A stretch of DNA of 64,000 nt from positions 744,001 to 808,000 of the forward strand of contig CAWATZ010000001.1 in NCBI GenBank assembly GCA_963784995.1, in the 5' to 3' direction. The DNA is from CAWATZ01 sp963784995. Its GTDB lineage: Bacteria; Planctomycetota; Planctomycetia; Gemmatales; Gemmataceae. Positions 27,094 through 35,848 of this stretch are shown piece after piece (within the stretch, counting starts at the first letter, position 1; each line of letters opens with the position of its first letter). Under the pieces are notes generated by a model. It worked only from the letters and a program-made list of their open reading frames with translations. It made no database searches and was not told where the DNA came from. The position numbers and the translations under genes were made by a program.

Positions 27094-28107
27094 ATGAGCA
27101 AAGCACGTTCTCCCGTGATTCGACTCAGCGAGCTGGCGCCGGGCCAGAAAGGCGACTTCTTTGCCCTGCTGGCCGAGCGGACGCGCGGCACGACCCAGCA
27201 GGGCAAGGACTATTATCACTGTCGGTTTCGTGATCTCCGGCGCACCGTTTCGGTGATGGTCTGGAGCGACGGCGAGTTCTTCGCCGACTGCGAGAAGAAC
27301 TGGCAGGTCAGTCAGTTCTACAAGATCCGCGGCACCTACAACGAACACGAGAAGTACGGTCCCCAGGTCGAGGTCGAGCGCATCCGGCCCGTCAACGACA
27401 CCGACCAGGAGGGCGGCTTTGACGCCCTCGACTTTGTGGAGCGCTCCCGCCGGGCCCCCGATGACCTGTTTGCCGAGCTGAAGGAACTGGTCACCGAACA
27501 GGTCTCGGACTTGCCGCTGCGCCGGCTGGTGCTGGGTTTGCTCGACGATCACGCCGAGCGCTGGCAACGGCTGCCGGCATCGCGCGATCGTTACTACCCC
27601 TTCGCGGGCGGCCTGCTGGAGCATACGCTGACGGTCGCCAGGATCAGCCTGGAGCTGGTGGATCGCTATCGTCCCTATTACACTGAGCTGAAACCGCCGC
27701 TGAACCGCGACCTGGTGCTGGCAGCCGCGGTGCTGCACGAGGTGGGGCGAGTCGTGGAACTGCAGCCCGACATGCTGACAGTGGGTTTCTCGGTGCCGGG
27801 CCGGCTGATGGGGCATCTGGTGCTGGGACGCGACCTGGTGCGCGACAAGGCCCGAGCACTGGGGGACGTCAACCCCGAGCTGTTGCAGTTGCTTGAACAC
27901 GTCCTGCTCAGTTACCTCACCCTACCCGAGTGGGGCTCACCGCGCTTGCCGCTGATTCCGGAGTGTCTCATTCTGCATCACGCCGACGACCTGGACGCCA
28001 AGCTGGAAATGTACGTCCGCTGCCTGAGCCGTGACCAGGCCGAGGGGCCGTTTACCGACCGCGAGCCGGGACTGAACCGGCAACTGTTCAAGGGGCGAAC
28101 GATCTAG
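27094..28107 (+). CDS. yhaM: YhaM-like 3'-5' exoribonuclease (OB fold plus HD domain)
   Basis: 337 residues. An N-terminal OB-fold nucleic-acid-binding domain (about 10-100, YYHCRFRDLRRTVSVMVW) is followed by an HD-type hydrolase domain (about 165-325) with HTLTVARI, VLHEVGR, GHLVLGRDLV, and LILHHADDLDAKLEMY. The order and length fit the YhaM/CBF1 family, which degrades RNA or single-stranded DNA from the 3' end. Unusually, the defining His-Asp pair reads His215-Glu216. The other metal ligands look present, so activity may be retained or altered. The start ATG at 27094 has a weak GGAA upstream. Confidence 0.87.
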   Translation: MSKARSPVIRLSELAPGQKGDFFALLAERTRGTTQQGKDYYHCRFRDLRRTVSVMVWSDGEFFADCEKNWQVSQFYKIRGTYNEHEKYGPQVEVERIRPVNDTDQEGGFDALDFVERSRRAPDDLFAELKELVTEQVSDLPLRRLVLGLLDDHAERWQRLPASRDRYYPFAGGLLEHTLTVARISLELVDRYRPYYTELKPPLNRDLVLAAAVLHEVGRVVELQPDMLTVGFSVPGRLMGHLVLGRDLVRDKARALGDVNPELLQLLEHVLLSYLTLPEWGSPRLPLIPECLILHHADDLDAKLEMYVRCLSRDQAEGPFTDREPGLNRQLFKGRTI

Positions 28108-28111
28108 CCGG

Positions 28112-28237
28112 ACACAAGCCCGAAGCGCCAGCGCCGGGACCGCACACAAGCCCGGAGCGCCAGCGCCGGGACCGCACACAAGCCCGAAGCGCCAGCGCCG
28201 GGGCTGCCGTCCCGGCGCTGGCGCTTCGGGCTTGTGT
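28112..28237. repeat. Three direct plus one inverted 27-bp repeat, 32-bp period
   Basis: Units at 28112-28138, 28144-28170 and 28176-28202 (ACACAAGCCCGAAGCGCCAG...) differ by one base. They repeat every 32 bases, and 28211-28237 is the exact reverse complement of units one and three. Transcripts could form a strong hairpin with alternative partners. It lies directly after the yhaM stop. Confidence 0.85.
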
Positions 28238-28313
28238 GCCGAAACCGGCGTAGCCCGGAATTGCCGACTCCGCTACGATAGAGGAATTCAGCCCCTACCC
28301 GGGAGGAGATTCG

Positions 28314-29588
28314 ATGCCACGGAGGGCATCTGCATTGTCGTCGATGAAACGCGCTTTCCTGTCTGAACTGCACACCCGTGCCATCCGCTATTTCCTGGAC
28401 AATCAAACGGCCGACGGGCTGATCCTGGACCGGCAGCGGAACTTCGCGTCCCCCGTTGCGACCGGCTGGTGCAGCACGGCCGCGACCGGCATGGGTCTGA
28501 TCGCCCTGGCCCTGGCCAGCGCGGAGCCGTTCCGGCTGCTGTCCCACCCGGCCGCACGCGCCCGGGTGCGCCGTACCTTGAGTACGGCCCTGCACCAGCT
28601 GCCGCGGACGCACGGCATCCTGCCTCATTTCGTCGATGCAGCCACGAGGCGGATCGTCGGCCACGATCAGCGCAGCACCATCGATTCCGTCTGGTTGATC
28701 GCGGGCGGGCTCTGGGCTGCCGAGTTCCTCGCGGATCTTGAGTTGCAGGACCTGGCGAATCGCCTTTACGAGCGCGTGGACTGGGGATGCTGGACCACGC
28801 CCGCGGACGCCTCGAACCCCGGTCTGATCCGGCATGGGGCGGATGCGCACGGTGCTGCCTTGCCGTGCGCCTGGGATCGCCTCAACGGGGAAACGATCCT
28901 GCTGTACGTCCTCGCGGCCGGGGCTGCCGCCGAGCGCTGCTGGCCGGCCGACAACTGGCCGCGTCTGGGGCTGTTTGTCGGCAGCGCGGGCGGCCACCGC
29001 TTCCTCAGCGCGGACCTGGGGCTGTTCGTGTTCCAGTATGGCTTCGACCTGCTGGACCTGGCGAACTGGCGCGAGCCGGGCGGCGTGCCCCTCACCGTCC
29101 ACGCCAGCCTGGCGACCGAGGCCAACTTCCAGGTCTGCCGGGCCGGGGCGGATCATTTCCAGACCTATCGCTTCCACTGGGGCCTCTCGGCCGGGGATGG
29201 CCCCGGCGACCCCGGTGAGCTGGACGTCTACCGCTGTTACGCGCCGGGCCAGCCGCTCGACGGCACGGCCCATCTGACGGCCACGCTCGCCTCGATCGGC
29301 TACCAGCCCGGGCCCGTCCTGGAGAATTTGCTGCGGGCCCGTGAGGAAGCACCACGATGTTCTCTGGGTCGCTACGGCTTCAGTTCCATCAACCAGAACC
29401 GCAACTGGGTCGCCCGGGACATGGTCGGCATCGATGCCGGGGCCGCGGTCCTGGCGCTGGACAACTTCCTCAACGGCGATCGTGTTCGCCAGGTCTTTCA
29501 CCGGCTGCCGGCCGTGCAGCGCGGTCTGGAGCGAATCGGCTTCACGTACTGCCCGGCGGTCCCGGCCCTCCCGGCGCTTGCTTCCTGA
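28314..29588 (+). CDS. Glucoamylase-family (alpha/alpha-barrel) protein
   Basis: 424 residues from ATG 28314 with GGAGGAG upstream. The pattern ADGLILDRQ...STAATGMGLIALALA...HGILPHFVD...STIDSVWLIAGGLWAAEFL resembles the Glycoamylase/COG5368 family of alpha/alpha toroids that hydrolyse or bind beta- or alpha-glucans. The C-terminal third contains SSINQNRNWVARDMVGIDAGAAVLALDN, shown here as SINQNRNWVARDMVG, also typical of that family. There is no signal peptide, so it may be cytoplasmic. The catalytic acid cannot be assigned from sequence alone. Confidence 0.65.
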   Translation: MPRRASALSSMKRAFLSELHTRAIRYFLDNQTADGLILDRQRNFASPVATGWCSTAATGMGLIALALASAEPFRLLSHPAARARVRRTLSTALHQLPRTHGILPHFVDAATRRIVGHDQRSTIDSVWLIAGGLWAAEFLADLELQDLANRLYERVDWGCWTTPADASNPGLIRHGADAHGAALPCAWDRLNGETILLYVLAAGAAAERCWPADNWPRLGLFVGSAGGHRFLSADLGLFVFQYGFDLLDLANWREPGGVPLTVHASLATEANFQVCRAGADHFQTYRFHWGLSAGDGPGDPGELDVYRCYAPGQPLDGTAHLTATLASIGYQPGPVLENLLRAREEAPRCSLGRYGFSSINQNRNWVARDMVGIDAGAAVLALDNFLNGDRVRQVFHRLPAVQRGLERIGFTYCPAVPALPALAS

Positions 29589-29687
29589 TACTTTTCGGCT
29601 CTGGCATAGGAGTTGCTACGTCTCCTGACAACGCGACAGGAATCGTTGCCGGGCAAGGAATTGGAACCCGAGACGCGAGGAGAGGCC

Positions 29688-29867
29688 ATGATCCCGTTCA
29701 TGCTCAGACGCATCCGTGGTATCGGTTGGGGCTGCGTGGACGTGCTGCTTCGGCTGTTCCTGCTGCTGCTGCCCGGGCTTCTCCTCGCGCTGCTGGCGTT
29801 TATCCTGGTCCTGTTCTTGCTGCTGGAAGGGAAGACGCCGGCGCTCTGGACGCACGCCGGACTCTGA
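29688..29867 (+). CDS. Small hypothetical membrane protein
   Basis: 59 residues from ATG 29688, chosen because GAGGAGAGG lies just upstream. It has a basic head (FMLRRIRGIG), then a strongly hydrophobic leucine-rich stretch of about 30 residues (LLRLFLLLLPGLLLALLAF) long enough for one or two helices. No family recognised. Confidence 0.5.
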   Translation: MIPFMLRRIRGIGWGCVDVLLRLFLLLLPGLLLALLAFILVLFLLLEGKTPALWTHAGL

Positions 29868-29981
29868 ACCGTTCGGCGGGCCGCCCCGGAGCGAAGTCTC
29901 CTTTCCGACGAGCAAGAGCAGGCTCCGGGATTTGCCGGGCCTGCTCGATCGCAGCCGATGCCAATTCCCTCTGGAATCGCC

Positions 29982-30305
29982 TTATTGCTGGTTGGTTGCC
30001 TCGGCCTCCTCGGACCGGTGGGCGCGTTGCCCACCCCGCCGGCCGGCCTCGGCGGCCTCTTCTTCGGTCCATTCGTGGGCCGTGCCCCGGGCATGAGCGG
30101 CCTCGCCGCCCCGCCGGCCGATCTCGGACATGTGCTGCCGATTTTGACTCACCGCACGACCACCACGACGGCCCGCTTCCCGGGCCTCCTCGGGAGTGAA
30201 CTCGTGCGCATGGCCGCTCTGGTGAGCGGCCTTGCCGCCCTTGCGAGCGATTTCCTGCTGCAATTCCTTGTTCATGGCAGCAAACCCACGCTGTTTCTTG
30301 GCCAT
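29982..30305 (-). CDS. KGG-repeat stress-induced protein (YciG/Con-10-like)
   Basis: 107 residues, very hydrophilic. It holds four KGG-type units: ARKGGKAAHQSG, AGRRGGRAVSQN, IGRRGGEAAHARG and AGRRGGQRAHRS, the stress-induced acidophilic repeat found in YciG, GsiB and Con-10. I use ATG 30305 (MAKKQRGFAAMNKE), with GGAG nine bases upstream; a start at 30320 would place that site too close. It is divergent from the YciF-like remnant at 30502. In enterobacteria yciG and yciF are neighbours, which supports a general-stress role. Confidence 0.8.
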   Translation of the reverse strand: MAKKQRGFAAMNKELQQEIARKGGKAAHQSGHAHEFTPEEAREAGRRGGRAVSQNRQHMSEIGRRGGEAAHARGTAHEWTEEEAAEAGRRGGQRAHRSEEAEATNQQ

Positions 30306-30501
30306 CTTCTTCATCTCCACTGGGGTTGGGGTACGGAGGCATCCCGCAGCCGGTCCGTACCGCGACGCGCAAATCGCACTTGCTGGGCGTTCATGCCCGT
30401 TTTCATAGCAAATGAAGTGCCAGGCGTCTCCAGGGCCCGGCCTGCACCCCTATTTGTCCGAGAATCCGGGCTCCTGACCCGCTTGCCCTTGTTCAGAACG
30501 C

Positions 30502-30879
30502 ATGAGTGAAACGTCTGTTCACGAAGCACCTGAGCAACGTGCCCGCCTGTTCGGGCATCGCTTTTCTCATCCGAGCGCCGCTGCCGGTGCTTCCACGCCA
30601 CGGTGGCTGGGGGTGCAGGTCCCTGACGATCGGTACAGTGTTTGCAGCGATTTCTCCTCTGAGCTGCTGCGGCAGACGCTCGACGAGGAAAAAGCGACGG
30701 ACGCCAGGCTGACCCAGCTGGCGGAGCGCAAGACCAATCAGCAGGCCGAGGAACCCGCCGCTGCCGGCACCCAGGAGCAGCGCGCGGAAGGGCCCAGCCG
30801 CACCGAAAGGGAAGCGGAAGAACACCCCAGCAAGGAAGCGGAAGCGCACCAGGTCGAACGTCACGAGGTCATGGTCTGA
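30502..30879 (+). CDS. Fragment of a YciF/DUF892-like protein
   Basis: 125 residues. Only the segment LLRQTLDEEKATDARLTQLAE (here as LLRQTLDEEKATDARLTQLA) resembles a known family: it is the last helix of YciF/DUF892 ferritin-like proteins. The helices before it, which carry the iron ligands, are absent. The N-terminal 45 residues look random, and the C-terminal 45 are Glu-rich and low complexity. I read this as the 3' remnant of a yciF-like gene, possibly still translated. The neighbour is the KGG stress protein, the usual partner. The opposite-strand reading of the same DNA is less convincing. Confidence 0.4.
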   Translation: MSETSVHEAPEQRARLFGHRFSHPSAAAGASTPRWLGVQVPDDRYSVCSDFSSELLRQTLDEEKATDARLTQLAERKTNQQAEEPAAAGTQEQRAEGPSRTEREAEEHPSKEAEAHQVERHEVMV

Positions 30880-30905
30880 TTCGTCCTGGACCTGACCAGC
30901 CGGCG

Positions 30906-30940
30906 AAGGGCCGTCCGGGAAAGGTTCCCGGGCGGCTCTT
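30906..30940 (+). terminator. Intrinsic-terminator-like hairpin
   Basis: A 16-bp stem with two G-U pairs (AAGGGCCGTCCGGGAA facing TTCCCGGGCGGCTCTT) has a three-base loop and is followed by a short T-rich run (TTGCTTTG). It lies 27 bases after the 30879 stop. Confidence 0.6.
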
Positions 30941-30963
30941 GCTTTGTCGTGGAAGCTGTCCCG

Positions 30964-31048
30964 CCGAGCCGCGCACGCAGCGCAGCGGAGTAAGCGGTCT
31001 GGGAGCCCGCAGGGCCGCTTACTCCGCTGCGCTGCGTGCGCGGCTCGG
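30964..31048. repeat. Palindromic repeat, 34-bp perfect arms (same family as 39307-39396)
   Basis: Arms 30964-30997 and 31015-31048 are exact reverse complements (CCGAGCCGCGCACGCAGCGC inward). The same sequence recurs at 39307-39396 with 40-bp arms. No gene lies inside. It sits between the YciF-like remnant and the ABC exporter genes. Confidence 0.85.
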
Positions 31049-31171
31049 ACATAATCGAAAGGGGCACCCTTGTCGTGGGGCTGCGGTTGCAGTCGGGCCG
31101 GCCAGTTGATACAGCATCAGTAGCGGATCCGGAACGATGGCTGTACGTCCTTTCCACGAGAAGCCAGACGC

Positions 31172-32143
31172 ATGACCCCGTTGCTGGAAGTACACCAGGT
31201 GCGGAAGCAGTACGGCTCGATGGTGGCCCTGCAAGGCGTTTCCTTTCAGGTCCACGCCGGAGAGATCTTTGGCCTGCTCGGTCCCAACGGGGCCGGCAAG
31301 ACCACCCTGCTGTCGATCCTCTCCTGCCTGCTGGAGGCATCCTCCGGCGAGGTCCGCCTGCTGGGCCAGCGGGTCTGGCCCGGCAACCGCGACGTGCGCC
31401 GGCTGATCGGCATCGTGCCCCAGGAGCTGGCCATTTACGACGACCTGACCGCGCGCGAGAACCTGACGTTCTTCGGCGAGCTGTACGGCTTCTCGGGCCG
31501 GCCCTTTCGCGAGCGTGTCGATCAGATCCTGGAGGCGGTCGGCCTGGCCGAGCGGGCCAACGACCGCTCCCGGACCTTTTCCGGCGGCATGAAACGCCGG
31601 CTCAACCTGGGTGTGGCCCTGGTCCATCAGCCCCGGCTGCTGCTGCTGGACGAGCCGACCGTGGGTGTCGATCCGCAGTCGCGCAACCATATCTTTGAGG
31701 AGGTGCGCCGGCTCAACGCGGAAGGCGTGACCATTGTCTACACCAGCCATTACATGGAGGAAGTGCAGGCCCTCTGCTCGCGCATCGGCATCATCGATCA
31801 CGGCCAGCTGCGGGCCTGCGACACGCTGCCCAACCTGCTCAAGGAACTCGATGGACTGATCCGCTTCCGCGTCCCCCGGCTGACGCCCGAGCTGCGCGGC
31901 CGGATCAAGGCCATTCCCGACTCCCGGCTGGTGGAAGCGGAGACGAAACCGGCCGGCAACGGCACGGGGCTGATCTCGGACGAACTCGTGCTGGAGCTGC
32001 ATTGCCGGGACGTCAAGGCGACGCTGATCCGGCTGGTAGCCTGCCTGAACGAAACCCAGATAGAATTGATCAGCCTGGAAACCGAGGAACCCAACCTGGA
32101 ACGGGTGTTCCTACACCTGACAGGACACCAGCTGAGAGACTGA
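31172..32143 (+). CDS. ABC transporter ATP-binding protein (ABC-2 exporter type)
   Basis: 323 residues. Walker A GPNGAGKTT (37-45), Q-loop IVPQE, signature FSGGMKRRL (136-144), Walker B LLLLDEP and the switch histidine in YTSHYMEE are all present. The C-terminal 100 residues form an extra domain as in DrrA/CcmA/NatA-type exporters. The permease gene begins seven bases downstream, so the two should form one exporter. The substrate cannot be inferred. Confidence 0.95.
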   Translation: MTPLLEVHQVRKQYGSMVALQGVSFQVHAGEIFGLLGPNGAGKTTLLSILSCLLEASSGEVRLLGQRVWPGNRDVRRLIGIVPQELAIYDDLTARENLTFFGELYGFSGRPFRERVDQILEAVGLAERANDRSRTFSGGMKRRLNLGVALVHQPRLLLLDEPTVGVDPQSRNHIFEEVRRLNAEGVTIVYTSHYMEEVQALCSRIGIIDHGQLRACDTLPNLLKELDGLIRFRVPRLTPELRGRIKAIPDSRLVEAETKPAGNGTGLISDELVLELHCRDVKATLIRLVACLNETQIELISLETEEPNLERVFLHLTGHQLRD

Positions 32144-32149
32144 AACCGC

Positions 32150-33802
32150 ATGAGAGCGATCTGGACCCTGGCCCGGAAGGAATGTGCCCTGCTGCTGCGC
32201 GATCGGCTGGCGACGCTGATCCTGCTGGTGATGCCGTTGCTGTTCATCCTGATCCTGGGCCTGCTGCTGGGCGAGAACTTCGGCCAGAAAAGCGACGATC
32301 GGCTGCGCATCGCGCTGGTCGATCTCGACACTGGCAAGGGGTCGCGTGAGGAGAGCCGGCCCCAACCCGCGGACAAGCTCGCCCTGAACGTCGCTTCCAC
32401 CCTGACGCTGCCTTCGAGCCAGGCCAACCCCTTCTTGGTTGGCTGGACGGCCGAGGTGCTCCAGAAGCCCGAACAGTTCTCCGCCCGGGTCCGCTGGGCC
32501 GACGTGGTCCGCCGCGACCTGGCCGAGACAGCGGAAATCCGGGTCGAGACGGTCAAATCCCTGGAACTGGCCCAGGAACTGGTCCGCTTCCACAAGCGGG
32601 CGGCCATTGTGGTGCTGGACAGGGACTTCAGCAACAAGGTCGATACCTGCTCCTTCCTCCAGGATGGCATCAACCCGTTCCACCGCGACGGCGTCTACCT
32701 GGACCGGGTCGCCGTCAAGCTGCTCAAGGACGACAAGCAGCCAGGGGCCTCCGCCATCATCGAGCAGGTGGTGCAGGTGTCGCTGCTGCGGGTGCTGATG
32801 CCGTGGATGATCAGCAAGGCCTTCGAGAAACTCAGTCAGCGGGAGTTCATCGAACTGATGGGCAACAAGGTACGCCTGCCGGTCCCGAAAGGGGCCGACT
32901 TCCTTTTCACGGTCAAGGGAATCAAGCTGGAGGACGGCAAGGCGTCGCTCAACGATGCGCTGCGCGTGGCCGCACCGAACCAGGCGGCCCTGGATTCGTA
33001 CCGCGACAAGGTCGGCATGGGCGTCCAGGACTCCCTCAAGGTGCAGTTCAAGAAGTTCAACCTGCTCGGCCGAACCTGGGCCGACCTGACCAGGGCGACC
33101 GATCCCCGACCAGGCGAGGGCGCCGAGGCGGCGGCGTTCGTCAACCGGGACGGCAGCGGCTTCTTCAACCGGGGGGCGCAGCGTTACCAGGTGCTGGTGC
33201 CGTCCTACACGGTAATGTTCGCCTTTTTCCTGGTCATGAACGTCGGCTGGATCTTCGTGGCCGAGCGCCGCCAGGGCACCTTGAAACGCCTCCGGGCCGC
33301 TCCCCTGACCCGCGGCCAGGTGCTGCTGGGCAAGCTGCTGCCGTGCTTTGTGCTGTCGGTCGGCCAGGGTCTGTTCCTGCTGCTGGCCGGCCGGCTGGTC
33401 TTCGGCATGAAATGGGGCCCCGACGCCTGGCCGCTGTGGGAGCAACTGCTGTACCTGCTGCCGGTCGTCTTCTGCACGTCGCTGGCCGCGATGGGCCTGG
33501 CCCTGCTCGTCGCTGCCCTGGCCCGCACGGAAATGCAAGTCGCTCTTTACGGAGCCGTGCCGGTGCTGGTCCTGGCCCTGATCGGCGGCTGCGTCCTGCC
33601 GCGCGAGATGATGCCGGAGCAAGCCCAGCAGTTCTCCTTCCTGACGCCCCAGGGGTGGGCCCTTGATGCGTACCGCGAATTGCTCGACCCGCAAGGGAAG
33701 AGCATTCCCAACCTGGAGATCGTCGGCCGGGCCTGTGCGGTCCTGGCGGGGTTCGGGGTCGGCTTCCTTGGCATTGCGTGGGCGCTGCTGCGGCTGGAAT
33801 GA
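32150..33802 (+). CDS. ABC-2 type permease
   Basis: 550 residues. One N-terminal helix (LATLILLVMPLLFILILGLLL) is followed by a large soluble region of about 300 residues and five C-terminal hydrophobic segments, starting with YTVMFAFFLVMNVGWIFVAE and including CTSLAAMGLALLVAAL, LVLALIGGCVLP and VLAGFGVGFLGIAWALL. This is the layout of YhgE/NatB-like ABC-2 permeases. It works with the ATPase gene directly upstream (seven-base gap). The large extracytoplasmic domain may bind the exported substrate. Confidence 0.92.
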   Translation: MRAIWTLARKECALLLRDRLATLILLVMPLLFILILGLLLGENFGQKSDDRLRIALVDLDTGKGSREESRPQPADKLALNVASTLTLPSSQANPFLVGWTAEVLQKPEQFSARVRWADVVRRDLAETAEIRVETVKSLELAQELVRFHKRAAIVVLDRDFSNKVDTCSFLQDGINPFHRDGVYLDRVAVKLLKDDKQPGASAIIEQVVQVSLLRVLMPWMISKAFEKLSQREFIELMGNKVRLPVPKGADFLFTVKGIKLEDGKASLNDALRVAAPNQAALDSYRDKVGMGVQDSLKVQFKKFNLLGRTWADLTRATDPRPGEGAEAAAFVNRDGSGFFNRGAQRYQVLVPSYTVMFAFFLVMNVGWIFVAERRQGTLKRLRAAPLTRGQVLLGKLLPCFVLSVGQGLFLLLAGRLVFGMKWGPDAWPLWEQLLYLLPVVFCTSLAAMGLALLVAALARTEMQVALYGAVPVLVLALIGGCVLPREMMPEQAQQFSFLTPQGWALDAYRELLDPQGKSIPNLEIVGRACAVLAGFGVGFLGIAWALLRLE

Positions 33803-33920
33803 GGGTGAGAGTCAAACCAGTCGTGTTGATCGTTGTCGTCCTGGCATCTGCTGCGGCGATTGATGTGTTTCGAGCTAGACGTCTCCTTTCGTTTCTTCTG
33901 GTTTCGTTGAGAGAATGCCC

Positions 33921-35413
33921 ATGGCCAAAACAACAAGGAAATCGAGGCCTCGACCAGCAGTCCGACTCCCGGAACCAACTCCTCCGCCAGATTACCCAGA
34001 GGGGGAGCAGGGAAGTTGGGGGCAAATCCTGAATCCGGGGTACACTCATTCCACCCTGCTGATTCCTCGAGTAACCGGGGAGGGTGACGAGCCCATCACC
34101 ATTTCACCGGCGGCGCAGGCCCGCCGGATTGCCCTGCGGAGCAATCTGGAACTCGTGCGTCCGACCAAGAGCACCGCAATGGTGTTGCAAAAGCTCGGAC
34201 TGGACGACGCCCGTGAGTTGCGGACTGTTCTCTCCCCGGTGTCGAAGAAAGGCATCTTCGCTCCTCTTGATTCCCTGGGCGTGACCATTGCTTTTTTCAA
34301 TCAGGAGGCTGACCAGAACGATGCCGAGATGGAACTGGCGGACCAGTACGAGTTTGTCTCGGATTTTCCGATCTCGATCCCGTGTCGGGTTGCCATGAAA
34401 GAGGTTCCGTCCAACAAAAGCCGTTCGGCCCTTGATCTCCCTGAGTGGCCGAAAGTGAGTGGGGTCGCTGCTGCCCACGCCCGCGGAACTCAAGGGGCTG
34501 GAGCACTGGTTGGAGTCCTCGACACGGGAGTGGATGCCGACCACGAGGAGTTCACCGGGCAGCGCATCTCGTTCCGTTACGTCTCGTTGCACCCGAATTC
34601 CCCTGGGTGGCCCCCGCGCGACGTGCGCGGCTTCGACACGGACGGGCATGGCACGCACGTGTGCGGCATTCTGGCAGGCAAGAATGGCGGTGTCGCGCCG
34701 GAAGTTTCCCTCTACGTGGCTTCAGTGATTGAGAGTGAGACGGTCTCGACCAGCCTGACCCGCGTGGCTTCCGGGCTGAACTGGATCTTTCGCCAGTTCA
34801 CTCGGCCGGACAACGAGCACTGCCCTGGCGTCTTGAGCATGTCTGTGGGCTTTCCGGAAGCGATTCCCGGCGCGGATGCGCAGCAGCAAGCACAGCTCGC
34901 CCTGCAACTCAAGACCATGCGCACTCTGCTGCGGACGCTGATCCAGGCCAACATCCTGCCCGTCGTGGCAATCGGAAACGAGGGCAAAGGACGGTACGGT
35001 TTTCCGGCGCGTTCGACGACGTGTTGGGGGTTGGGGCGGTCGATTTCGCTGGCCGGGTCGCTCCTTTCTCCGGGAGCTGCCCCACAGGCCCCAATCACAA
35101 GAACCCCAAGCCCGACCTCGTCGGCTACGGCGTCGGTGTCTATTCCAGCGTGGAGCGGGATTACGACAGCGTCTCGGTGTATCAGCGGCTCAACGGCACG
35201 AGCATGGCGACGCCTTACGTGGCCGGCATCGCTGCCCTGTACCGTTCGCTGCAACCCACGTTGACCGTTAAGGAGGTTTGGGATAAACTCGTTACAGATG
35301 CCTTTCCTCTGACAACGCAGCCAAAGGACCGTGTCGGTGCAGGTTTGGCCCGTTTCAAGTTCCAACCGGCCAAAACAACCTCGTCCGTCTCGTTTGCTGG
35401 GGAAAAGGGCTGA
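33921..35413 (+). CDS. Subtilisin-like S8 peptidase, cytosolic-looking, one frameshift
   Basis: About 497 residues when the frame is restored. The start is ATG 33921 (MAKTTRKSRPRP) with GAGAG at a good distance; ATG 33915 is too close to it. There is no signal peptide. An N-terminal region of about 190 residues precedes the catalytic domain: Asp in GVLDTGVDADHEE (about 201), His in GHGTHVCGI (about 243), the oxyanion Asn in AIGNEG, and Ser in GTSMATPYVAG. The frame breaks near 35009; adding one G there gives FPAAFDDVLGVGAVDF, the expected subtilase sequence, through to the stop at 35413. The next gene (35498) may encode its inhibitor or chaperone. Confidence 0.85.
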
Positions 35414-35497
35414 ACGCGCTTACCAGCAAGCTGCCCAGCACAAAGTGTGGGGCTTTGGCGTTTCCGGACGGGCGTTCATCCTTGGAGGACGGCAAAT

Positions 35498-35848
35498 ATG
35501 GTAAAAAAAAGTTCCACGCGGCCTTTACCTGGGGGGCAGCCCGCTTGGCCGGTCGGGATGGCCAACTACGTTGTCACCTTGAAGGAGCAGGCGCTTTCCG
35601 GCGTTGAAGGTCAAGGACGACGTGCGCTTTTCGAGGCCAACAGCGCCCGCGCTGCCGAATTCCGGAAGAAACTCTTCGGCTGGCTCGAAGCATGCGGGCT
35701 CCTGGCGCAAGTCGCTGGGGTCGGGGAACCAATGGGGTTTCCAATGATCACGCTGACAACGACGCCGAGGGTCGCTGAAACCATCAAAGAGTTCCCTGAG
35801 GTCGAGTCTGTATTCGAGGATACCGGTTCGATGGGGATCATCCGATAG
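35498..35848 (+). CDS. Small protein with I9-propeptide-like pattern, downstream of the subtilase
   Basis: 116 residues from ATG 35498, behind GGAGG. A basic N-terminus leads to YVVTLKEQ, a helix (ANSARAAEFRKKLFGWLEA) and a C-terminal MITLTTTPRVAETIKEFPEVESVFED. This strand-helix-strand-helix-strand order, and the ending PEVESVFED, resemble subtilisin propeptides (Inhibitor_I9 fold), which end in a similar P-x-V-x-x-V-E-x-D. It follows a propeptide-less subtilase by 84 bases. I infer a separate inhibitor or folding partner; the similarity is by eye only. Confidence 0.55.
   Translation: MVKKSSTRPLPGGQPAWPVGMANYVVTLKEQALSGVEGQGRRALFEANSARAAEFRKKLFGWLEACGLLAQVAGVGEPMGFPMITLTTTPRVAETIKEFPEVESVFEDTGSMGIIR

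Noticed and set aside
28112..28237. Possible CRISPR array
   Set aside because: The spacers would be five bases long and identical, and no cas genes are nearby; these are slippage repeats.
30493..30864. Minus-strand 123-codon ORF with hydrophobic segment
   Set aside because: Opposite the YciF-like fragment, no ribosome-binding site, and the hydrophobic run is the complement of the acidic/Ala-rich tail.
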